Shown piece by piece: positions 12,309-21,811 of a DNA stretch of 64,000 bases (position 1 is its first letter; each line of letters opens with the position of its first letter). The notes under the pieces were generated by a model. The model had not been told where the DNA came from and made no database searches. It saw nothing but the letters and a program-made list of their open reading frames with translations. The translations under genes and the position numbers were made by a program. Origin of the DNA: Mesorhabditis belari (Eukaryota > Nematoda > Chromadorea > Rhabditida > Rhabditidae); the NCBI GenBank assembly GCA_958450365.1, contig CAUEEP010000902.1:806001-870000 (forward strand). Direction: 5' to 3'.

Positions 12309-13231
12309 TTTTGAAAGGACATTTATCGATGAATGAGCAAAAGGCGCAAATATCTGAAAATTGTTGAGTTTTTGCAATAAAAAGATAATGAAATTGACGT
12401 GAAAAGAGTACAAAAGTGTGATCAACAAGCCAATACTGTATACTATTAAATACTCATTATACAGTATTCTTTTGATGCCACTTAAAAAATCTAACGCACC
12501 AGGAAGTGTGCTTTTGTTCAAGCACAAAGTACTAGCCAAAGATTTACCCTTTCAATTGGGGCACTTCCATTTTAGTGCCCTTAAAAGCTACAATATCATT
12601 TCGAAAAGAAAATACGAATGTAGATGCGGTCAATTTTGCTGTATATGAATCTAATTAACTCTAAAAGTTAAAGATAATGTTAAAGCTTAAAAAGAACGTT
12701 ATTCAACACACAAAAAAAACACGAAATTTATTGGGAATTTTCGACAAAAACCCAATCAAAACGAGCAAAACGAGCAAAAATTGCTGTCAAAAGATGAAAA
12801 GGAAATGAAATTTTTGATGTCGATTTTTACATTTCCATGGTTCACATCGAAGCTTTTTGTTTCGCCGATTATGCTAATGTTTTTGTCAATGGGGAAATCG
12901 ACTCCTATTGAAATTCCTATTGAAATTCGGCAAAGTTTTATGTTTATAACCACAAAGTTGACAATGAAAAGTTTCCCCCAAAAGCAAGGAAATAAAAAAA
13001 GTTGAAAGTTGAAAGTTGAAAGAAAGAAGAAAGAAGAAAGACTGAAATTGGAAATCCGAAGAGGAAATTCGAGATCTTCTAGTGACTCAAAAGGGGTGGA
13101 CACTTCAAACGACTCAAACAATTCGATTCGTGGCTTACTGAAGTTCATTTAGATGATCAAATTCAGGTATTTTATATCACTTTAAAACAGATGTAAATAT
13201 GCCTAATGTCTGCACTTCTGGGATAGCTTTA
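12309..13231. other. region between transporter start and mariner element
   Basis: Upstream of the transporter start. A 130-codon minus-strand frame at 12756-13148 has no signal I recognise, biased Phe/Ser composition and no splice support, so I do not call a gene. A TA/AAAG-rich stretch at 13005-13040 is low complexity. Confidence 0.55.
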
Positions 13232-14912
13232 CAGGGTGCGCCATAATTACCCGCACAACATTTCATAGGTTTTTGACAACCAATTCTAAACGGGAGTTGG
13301 CCAGAGATTTCATCGAGATTTGGCCGAGATTTGGACAGGATTTGGTCAGACTTTAAGCCAAAGATCAGGCTCTGGTTTGGCCAGACTTTAAATCAAAGCT
13401 TTGGCTAGGATTTGACTCCTACTTTAGGCTTATTATTAGACCGGCTGACCTGGCTAGATCTGGTCTAGATCAAGCCAGATCAAGATCAAGAGCTAGCCTG
13501 GCCCAAGCCACGTTTCTATCATAAATCTAGCTTCTAAAGTATTGCAATCAATCCAGCATCGCAATCAATCCAGCGTTGCAATCAATCCAGCATTGTTGCA
13601 ATCAATATCAATCTCTGGCCCTATCTCTGGCTCTATCTCTAGCTCTACAGGGTGCGCCATAATTACCCGCACAACATTTCATAGACAAGCCCCATGTAAA
13701 CTATTTTCCCTCTTTTATTGGACAACATCTTTGTAGTTCTTCTCCGTTTTATTTCGTAACTCATTTGAAGTTTTTAGGTAAACGTAAAATGGTAAAACCA
13801 TCGGCAAGTCGAGGGGCGATACTCGATCTTCATCAAAAGCTTCATCAAAAGCTCCACCCGACCTCATTCGACGACTCAAACTCCCTCGGCGTATGATGCT
13901 ATCGCACGTGGAACGCTTAAGGACCGTCCAAGAACATGAAGAAAAGTTACCGTCACGACCAACAAGCTCAAGAAAATCGTCAAGAAACGAATCCAACGAA
14001 ATCCAAGAAAGAGCATTCGAGGCTTAGCAAAAGATCTAAAAATTGCCGAAAATTCGATGAAACGACTTGTTAGAGAGAAGTTGAAGTTGGTTTCGTACAA
14101 ATTACAAAGGAAGCAGTCGATTTCCGACCCTCAGAAAAAGAAAAGACTCGATCGGTGCAAGATGCTTCTCTCAAGGGCCGTTCGTGCTGAACATCGTACA
14201 ACACTTTTTACGGATGAAAAACTCTTCACGATCGAGCAATTTCACAACGCTCAAAATGATTGGATACTCTCCAATAGCTCTGCAGATGCTGATAAAATTG
14301 CAAGAACCGTCGAGAAAACATCTCATTCACAATCCGTGATGGTTTTTGCCGGAGTCACTGCCTGTTTTTTGTTGAAAAGGGTGTGAAAATCGATGGCGAT
14401 TATTATTTGAATGAAATTTTAAAGGAAATGGTGATGCATTGGGCAAACACAACCAACAATAATCAAAATTGAACCTTTGTGCAAGACGGTGCCCCTGCGC
14501 ACACAAAGAAGACGGGGTTCAAGCCTGGTGTTCAGCCAATTTCCCCAACGTGATCACCGCCAATGAGTGGCCCCCGAACTCACCCGATCTCAATGTTATG
14601 GATTTTTCCATTTGGAGTATCTTAGAGGCCAATGCTTGCTCTCAAAAATATACAAGTTTGGACGCTTTAAAGAAGTCTTTGACCAAAGCATGGAAAGAAA
14701 TTCCTCAAAGTCACATTCGGGCCGCCGTGGAGTCTTACCCGAATCGCTTGAAGGCTTTTATTAAAGCAAAGGGAGGATATAGTGAATAGGCTCTCCTTTT
14801 CTTGTTTCTTGTTTTTCAATAAATTTCTTTTAGTTTAAAATTCTTTTTTTGGCATAGAATTTTGGTATGAAATGCCTTGAATATCTTGTGCGGGTAATTA
14901 TGGCACACCCTG
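13232..14912 (+). mobile_element. decayed mariner-like transposon with a duplicated left end
   Basis: The right end (to 14912) is the inverted complement of CAGGGTGCGCCATAATTACC. That left end occurs twice, at 13232 and at 13648, each preceded by TA and each identical for about 37 bases. The transposase lies between 13648 and 14789. The stretch 13232-13647 contains Lys/Gln-like simple repeats (AGCTCTATCTC, CAATCAATCCAG) and no transposase. TA follows the right end at 14913-14914. Confidence 0.9.
13787..14789 (+). pseudogene. broken mariner/Tc1-superfamily transposase
   Basis: Helix-turn-helix and DDE transposase remnants are visible. These include RIQRNPRKSIRGLAKDLK, the first catalytic Asp in LFTDEKLFTIEQ, the second in FVQDGAPAHTKK and the third in NSPDLNVMDFSIW. 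The second and third Asp are about 34 residues apart. The frame is interrupted by an in-frame TGA near 13939, by a frame change near 14375-14400, and by another inside the second Asp region near 14512. The protein ends KGGYSE with TAG at 14787-14789. It cannot make an intact enzyme, so this copy could only move if helped in trans. Confidence 0.9.
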
Positions 14913-14914
14913 TA

Positions 14915-15898
14915 GTTTAGAGCAAAATTGGGTAAATCTGAACCCATAAAGTGTCAAACAGACATCGGAGACCCGGATTCGAAAATCCGGGCTTTTTTTC
15001 TGGTTCCAATTCGGTATCCGGATTTGATCCAGAATTTTAGGATCGGCACATGTCTGGTGCCAACAATCAGACCTAACTAACTAGTAAGACCAATAATCGA
15101 CATCCAATACCAAGCCAAGCGGCTTTTTTATGTAGAGTTCCAATTTTGAACTTCTTTTGAAACTGGAAATACATTCCTATGTTGAGAATTTTGTTTTACA
15201 CATCATATTTCTTTTAATAGAACGTGCAGTCGTTCGATTTTTCGGTGCTTCCTAAAAGGTTCGTTCTATTAGAGCGATTTGTTCCTAGAGTTACCTCTTG
15301 TAATGTTAAATAGATCCATTATGAATGTTTAGGGAAAAAATCATTTAGAAGCGATTGTTCTATTTGTTTGATAGCCTCCAAAAGGTACTGTAGAAGTACT
15401 GTAGTTCTCAAAAGTGAAAATCCAAAATCCTAAAGTTTGCTCTTTCATGATTCAATAGTTCAATAGTTATGTTTGCCTTGTTTAAGTAAAAACAGTACTT
15501 CTTTTCCATTCACACGTTTGTCTATTTTCTTCTGAAGTTTTAGCTTTATTTAGAATTAAACTCTTTTACCGTAACCCAAAATGATCTATTGTTGACCTTT
15601 AGAAAGCACAAGAATCGTTCAGTGACTCAATTCCTTTTCTTTCTTCTTTCTTCTTTCTTCTTTCTTCTTTCTCCTTTACACTCGCATTCTTTTCTATTTA
15701 CTCTCTTTTCCCGATCTTTGCCTATCACACTTTGGATGTCTGTTTGAACAAGTAAACACCTCGTAAAACATGGATTTGACCTCGAAATGAACTTTTTTGA
15801 TTAGTTCGTTCTTGAGATTCGACTTTTGCCATCTCAATCTTCGAAAAGTGTCAACAAATATTTACAGATCAAAGAAAAACCATTTTTACAACAAATTA
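14915..15898. other. intergenic region with a TTTCTTC tract
   Basis: No coding signal found. A pyrimidine array of TTCTTTC units lies at about 15637-15675. The 3' end is the promoter of the small secreted-protein gene at 15957. Confidence 0.6.
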
Positions 15899-15910
15899 CA
15901 GTATAAAAGG
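15899..15910 (+). promoter_or_regulatory. TATA box of the small secreted-protein gene
   Basis: AGTATAAAAGG is centred about 55 bases upstream of the ATG at 15957. A clean TATA box close to a start codon is rare in this window and suggests a strongly or tissue-specifically expressed gene with a short 5' leader. Confidence 0.6.
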
Positions 15911-15956
15911 TGGAAAGGATGAGGAACGATATTCAGTTGAAAATCTTCTCGGAAAA

Positions 15957-16506
15957 ATGTTCAAATTGGTGGCTCTTCTCGTCTTGTCGGCTGTGGTTAT
16001 GGGAATGCCGGGAATGGGTCGGTGGGATGATTCGGATGGAATGGATGGAATGAATGGACAAATGAACTCGATGAATGAACAACAGAATGGAGTCTTCAGA
16101 GATCAACGACGAATCTTTCGAAATGGAGATTGCAGAGTACACGTTGGTGATTAGCCCACAATCCTCTCTCAACCAAAAGCTTTTTAAAAAGTGCTCTCAG
16201 AAAAAGCTATCGTAACCCACAAATGGGATTACTGTACATAGTTTTAAGGTCGCTGTGGAGCTCAGGGTTATACTGTAGTCGTGCTAACGTTTCAACTTAA
16301 AACTAAACCCATTTTAGGACTACACTATCTACGACGGATCAAACGTTCGCTCGGCAACTCAAAATGAGCAAACGATGATTGATATGTACTACAGAAATCG
16401 TATGAACGGAGGTAAAATAGGGATATAAAGTCTTAATCAAATCAAAAACGATTCAGTCAATCAATCTCCACCCTGCATGTGCACGATGGCTCGATGCTCG
16501 ATGTGA
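15957..16506 (+). CDS. small secreted Met-rich protein, unknown
   Basis: Three exons (15957-16136, 16318-16411, 16457-16506) join in phase to 107 residues. The first 20 residues form a signal peptide (MFKLVALLVLSAVVMGMPG). A Met/Asn/Asp/Gly-rich segment with repeated GMDGMNGQMNSMN follows. Then come RRIFRNGDCRDYTIYDG and a C-terminal Cys cluster (CMCTMARCSM). With the signal peptide removed there are four Cys, enough for two disulfides. I do not recognise the family. A signal peptide, small size and TATA box would fit a secreted effector, antimicrobial-type or structural peptide, but no function can be assigned. Confidence 0.75.
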
Positions 16507-16794
16507 TTGATATCACCCAAAGTTTTGCTCTAAATTTTAAAAAGTAACTGAAATAAATCTTTTTCACAATGTTCTGATACAATGAATTCCTTTTAATCTG
16601 CAAATTGCCTTGGCTTTTATGCTATTTTATTTTAATTTAAAACATAAAAAATTCCATTTATTTCAAGTAACAAAGAAAGGAGTTTTTTTCGCAATTCTTT
16701 TGAGCAATTCAAATATCAAGAAGGTTGGTCATTTCTAAAATTTCTGAAATTAAAAAATGGCACAAAACTTTTAACACTAGATAATTAGCGATTT

Positions 16795-17797
16795 TTCAAG
16801 AATAAAATTGCACCCACTTGGCAAAATTTGTCGAACGTCTTGTGCAAGTAAGCGGCTACATCGCTTGAGATTCGCTGAAAAGAACAATGTTCATAATTTT
16901 CGGGAACAATCAAAGTACTTCTCCATGGTCTTTGCAAACTTACTACATTGATGCTTCAAAATTTAGCAAAATATACCTGTCTGAGTTCTGGTCGAGAAAG
17001 CGCTCGAGATGAGTGAGGAGCTATGGTTGTTGAAATCGCCGTCTTTTCGTTGTTCTCTTTTGCTTCAACCGACCTCAACTGTGTTTCCCCGTTCTTTCCG
17101 ATCTTCATCGCCACTGAAATGAAAATATTAGCAGGATATTGATTATAAAAAGACTTGATACTGTTATTTCTAGTTAGCGTTTCTATTGAAAGCCACTAGT
17201 TTCTTGAATATTCTGGCGTTGCTTTTTTAAACCTTTTCTACGCTACACTGACTTTCTATAAGCTGCTCAAAAGAATCGCATAATGTTGTCTAATGGGATT
17301 GGCATATAGAGGCGTATAGAAACCACAAAACAATTTTCAAACCTCTTACCGCTTTCTGATTGTTGAGGAGTGGGCGTCGGGACGGCGGTCTTCAACTCAT
17401 CCGAACCACTTCGTGTCTTTTTTTCGATGACCTCGCGGGTTTGTCGAGCCATTTCTTCCTAAAATAACAACAATAAAATGTGCATCATTCAATCAATCAT
17501 CCAAAAAGGGTATTTTTCTAATGTCGGTGTGTTTTTGTGGTTTTCAACTGATTTTAGGCATAGTTTTGCCTATTTTTCTGTTTTTTTTTCCACTGGATTA
17601 TCTAGAAAACAGCCTAAACTAGCTTGAAACTAGATGAACAAATTAAAAACCTTTAAAACCATGAGGAAACAATGAATAAAACTAAACGCATCCCAAAAAC
17701 GACAGCAAAAACGATTTCTGACCTGTATCCGATCCTGTTCCGCGTAATAGAACATCACTCCAACGGCAAGGATAAACGAGAGAAATAATGTCAGCAT
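16795..17797 (-). CDS. small single-pass membrane protein, unknown
   Basis: Four exons on the minus strand: 17723-17797, 17350-17458, one ending near 16980 that begins VAMKIGKNGET, and a last exon near 16795-16878. Phases agree throughout. The protein starts MLTLFLSFILAVGVMFYY, a signal anchor, followed by a charged helix (EEMARQTREVIEKKTR), a Pro/Thr linker and a C-terminal stretch DVAAYLHKTFDKFCQVG. It is probably anchored with a soluble tail. I do not recognise a family. It is divergently arranged with the cyclophilin-like gene, 187 bases apart. Confidence 0.65.
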
Positions 17798-17984
17798 ACC
17801 GATAGAAAAAAAAACGAGATGAGAAGAAAATGACGAATGAAAAACAGAAAAATTGTTTATGCTATTTTATGCAAATTTCTCTGCAATTTGCATTTTGCAA
17901 ATAAGCCGTCAATCAAGAAGTTCATTTCATTCCTGCATTTCATTTCTGGCATTTCATTTCATTTCTCTCTTCAACCACACTCGA

Positions 17985-20489
17985 ATGGGCCTCACACTCG
18001 GCGTTCTTCACGAAGCACTCGTCACTTATCACAACAAATCTGATGAGGAGGTGGGATTTTTTTAAAGTTTACTATTAACTGTACCTGTGTTTAACCTTTA
18101 TTACTTTTAACTCGGCAGCAACAAAAACTTAAACAGATCCGTCAAAATTAGAAAAAAAATGGACACTTTTATATTGGTACATAAATATTGTACAAATTAC
18201 TTAAAATAAACGTTTAAAAGCATCAAAAAGTGAACACTTCTGAATGTTTAGCTCATTTCGTTTAAAGAGTACACTAAGCATGTCCAGAAGTATAAAAACT
18301 AGCTGTTTTTATTTTGGTTCTATAGTCATTCCTTTTAGGCCGATCTTTGTCAAGTTGCTTACTGCGAGATGCATCCAATGGTGTACTTCGACGTCGGCAC
18401 CAAGTACGGAATTCCCTTTGGACGAGTGATTGGTGAGGGAATTTTTCCTTGTTAACTTCAGAGTTTTAAATTCTTGACCTACAACGCGATTATATTTAGT
18501 TGAACTACATCAAAACGCCCAACCCAAACTCGTCGAGCATTTCCTTCAGCTATGTATTGGAATCTCTCGAGGATCGCGAAGTAAATAGCCTTTGTAAAGT
18601 TTGTGTAAAGTTATTCATTCTAGCAAAATCGTTGAGTTATCGAAATGCACGAATCTGCAGCCTTGATGCGAAACAAAAGACTTTGCTCGTTGGTCAGTGA
18701 TTAAACGACTATTATTTGTGTAAAATCGAATATTTTAGGCAATGTTGAGAATGGTCGAGCAACTTTCGTTCCTTCATCGCTTGGCGGAGTCGAGGTGATG
18801 GCCGATCCACAAAGGACCGCACTTCGAGCATTCAAGTAAGGAGAACCAATGTTTGCCTTCTACAGGGTGGCTGATAATTACGTGCGCCAAAGAAAACGCC
18901 ATAATTTAATTTTCTTTCAAAGAAAATGTAAAAATCTTTATTTATATAATAGTTGAACAAAAGCATTAATAATCACAAGAAATTTTCGAGTGGCCCCACT
19001 GCTTTGATACAGGCTTCAATTCGCTTCTTTACAGAATCGACGGTGCGGCGGAGATAATTTGCATCTAAGTCGTTCTAGATTTTGATCAATTCTCGAAGTA
19101 AATCGTTCAAATTGGTGATTTTTCTATTTCTCAATTGTTCTTCCATAAAACCCCAAACCGAAAAGTCCAACGGATTGAGATCCGGGCTGTTTGCAGGCCA
19201 TTGATCCTTCGTCAAAAAAGGCCAATTTTGGTTTCGAGAAAGGTGAGAATTCGAGAAAGTTGTTTTGGCTCCGTGGGCCGGCGCCCAATCTTGTGAAGGG
19301 TCAAATTGGGATGGCTCTCTTCCATGGCACGACAGCTTTCTCGAGAATCTCTTTGATAGACTTTGCGTTAATCTTCACATTTTATCGATAAAAACCAACG
19401 GGGTCTTGCCCGAAGCACTGATGCCACCCCAAACCACAAACTTTTGAAACAGACCTTTGTAGCGACTTTCGTTTACGAGTGCTCTTGAGAGCTGGACTGA
19501 GAAGTTGAAGGGATTTTGTGAGTTTTAGTCACTTCCAAGGTGAAAATCTTCTCATCTGACCAAAGAACACGTCAATGCGCCGCACCTTGAAAAAGCCGCA
19601 ATTTCTTGCATTCTCCTTCCGGTTTTGCTTGGCGATCGGTGAGCACGCCCGTTAACAGTCGAAACTTCGAAGTCCGAGCTCATTTTTCACTATCGATTGA
19701 ACCGAGAAACGCGAAATTTGAAGCTGTTTGCCATCTTGTTCAAACTACATCGTCTTTTCGCTCGATCCTCCTCTTGATGACCCACGCATCTTTCGGGTGT
19801 TAACGGTCCTCTTTGGTCCTCTTCCGGGCTTGGACTGAACATGCCCCTCATCTTTCCATTGCTTTACGATCTTCTGGATGGTCCTCAGAGCCACCCCAAG
19901 CCTCGATGGGATCGACGAGTTCTTCATGCCGCTCGCGCCAGCTGTGCGATTGCGCCGACTAGCGCACGTCTTTGTCATGACCTAGAAAACAACTTTTTAA
20001 CAAAAAATATTGACCACGAAAAAGATATTAAAACACAAAAGATGGAGTAATGCTTTATACATTGTTTAAAACTTGCTGACTGGCGCACGTAATTGTCAAC
20101 CACCCTGTATATCCTATTTTTTAGAGGTGGCTCTCTCGTCCTCCTGCCCTTCTCGTTCGATTCGAATCGTTTCTCATCGTTGTTTTATTTTTATCTTGGT
20201 GATGAAAGGGAAATCAATGATGGGCTTGTTGTTGGGAAAATTGTTGAAGGTTGTAATGTTTAAGTACAATGGTAAACTTGTGTTCGAACTTTTTAAATTC
20301 AGCTATTCAGAAAATAATATTAATGCATTGATTATAATAGCTAAATTTCTTTTATGTCAGCTCAAATATTCGTTTTCCTTTCCAGGTCATTCTCTTCTCT
20401 CCAATTTGATCAGTGACTACTCATCTCCAGCCGGCAATCTACTCAAAAAGAAAGGCGAGCTCCGCATTGTGAATTGTGGTCGTCTCTAA
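17985..20489 (+). CDS. divergent cyclophilin-like protein
   Basis: Seven exons: 17985-18050, 18339-18432, 18500-18580, 18624-18692, 18739-18835, 20125 to about 20262, and about 20387-20489. They keep phase through the exon 1-6 junctions. After 30 lead residues the core reads PMVYFDVGTKYGIPFGRVIV, then VELHQNAQPKLVEHFLQLC, the first strand and helix of the cyclophilin fold. Later VVGKIVEG and a C-terminal LRIVNCGRL match the family's last strands. The middle is poorly conserved: the FHRIIPxFMxQGG motif is reduced to a Tyr-Arg pair and the Phe-Trp-His part of the active site is absent. A proline isomerase activity is therefore doubtful. Intron 5 carries a transposon. The exon 6 donor is ambiguous by three bases. 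Confidence 0.8.
18863..20107 (-). mobile_element. decayed Tc1/mariner element inside the cyclophilin intron
   Basis: Ends CAGGGTGGCTGATAATTACG (18863) and its near complement (to 20107) are flanked by TA. The ends resemble those of the element at 13648 (shared CAGGGTG and ATAATTAC). It inserted into intron 5 (18836-20124) of the cyclophilin-like gene, against its direction. Confidence 0.9.
18990..19978 (-). pseudogene. broken Tc1/mariner transposase
   Basis: The N-terminal part reads MTKTCASRRNRTAG, then a helix-turn-helix (RLGVALRTIQKIVKQWKDEG) and a Pro/Arg hook. The C-terminal part has the catalytic-Asp motif NSPDLNPLDFSVWGF and ends KAVGPLENFL. An in-frame TAG interrupts the C-terminal part near 19076, and frame changes separate the N- and C-terminal parts between about 19200 and 19750. 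Confidence 0.85.
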
Positions 20490-21811
20490 GTCACCTCTCT
20501 GATCTTCAGCTCCACCAATCAATCATTACTCGTTCATTTACACCATTTGCGATCCTTTGAAAACTAACGATTTCATATGTGGCTTTTGTACATTGTGTTG
20601 ATAATTACTCGGGAATTTTCACGTGTCTTTGTAAAATAAAAAAAATCTCACTTGGATACAAAGCTTGAGTTGTGCAGACAAAACTGGCCACTTAGAAAAC
20701 TTTTTTTCCAAATGATGTGCAAAAAAAACGCTCTTTTTACATTTCCATAATCGGAAGTGAGAAAAACTGGGTTTTTCGGAAAATACCGATTTCTCATGGG
20801 TTTTTGTGGTGTATTTGAACTGAATCACCCGTCTCTTTTTCATAAACACTTACTCATGTTTTTGCTTTTTCAGCTTTTCCCACAACTCAACAAGGACAAT
20901 TATATGCCTTTTTTCGTTTGTTATCTGTTTGGCAATGACCCGCGATGATTTCATTCGCGAACTTCAAAGAATTTGAGAGCGTTGAGCTTTGAAACAAACT
21001 ATTTAGCTGCGATTTGCTCATCTTGAGGTAGATTTGGGTACTTAATAGCGCTTCGGGACGAAAATTTCCACCAAATTTTCTAAATCTTTTTGAGATACTT
21101 GCAGATACTACGGTAAGGGTCGTTCACCTACCGTAACCCATTCCTACTCCTCTTGTCTCGACTTTAAATTCAATTTTAGAACGAACAATTGAACCAAATT
21201 AACTTCTCAACTCCCGAGAAAATCTCTCCATTTTCCCCATAGTCAACAAAGTTCAGAATTTTCTCCAATCGTGAGAATTCTTATTTTCTACTTTTTCGGA
21301 TCTTATCAAAATCCAGAAAAACACAAATTTCGTTGCAGTCAAAATTTAGATGTTTATCAGAAGCGAATTTTCTTTGACTTTTACTCTCGCGATCAGAATT
21401 CGAGCCACTACAGAAAAGTTTCCTTTGATTAGAAACAGGCAAAATGTCAAATTGTCAAAAATGTCAAACAGTCTTTAAGAAAATGTAAGTGTCGAACTCA
21501 AAAATTTCAAATTTTATCTTTAAAATCCTCTCAATTCTAGTTTTTATGATTTTTCATAATCTTGAAATTTCCTCTCATTCCTTCCACTTAAATTCAAAGT
21601 TGACACATTTTTTTGAAAAGTCTCGACAAAAGTTTGATCGGAATTTTTCGAAAAACAATTACTGTTCATTTCAATTTTAGAATTCGCAAATGACTTTCTC
21701 TTTCGAAAAACTTGAATCATTCTCCGAAAATTTTCAGTTCTTTTGAAAGCAATCAAATAATAGCCCTGGAATTTTTAGAACCTACCGAAGTTTCCCGGAA
21801 AAGGCACAAGA
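20490..21811. other. intergenic region
   Basis: About 1.3 kb between the cyclophilin-like stop and the SCP/TAPS start, both on the plus strand. Poly(A)-signal-like AATAAAA occurs at 20635. Short open frames on both strands lack splice or family support. Confidence 0.55.

Noticed and set aside
12756..13148. 130-codon minus-strand frame
   Set aside because: Phe/Ser-rich composition, no family motif, and no supporting exons; likely chance.
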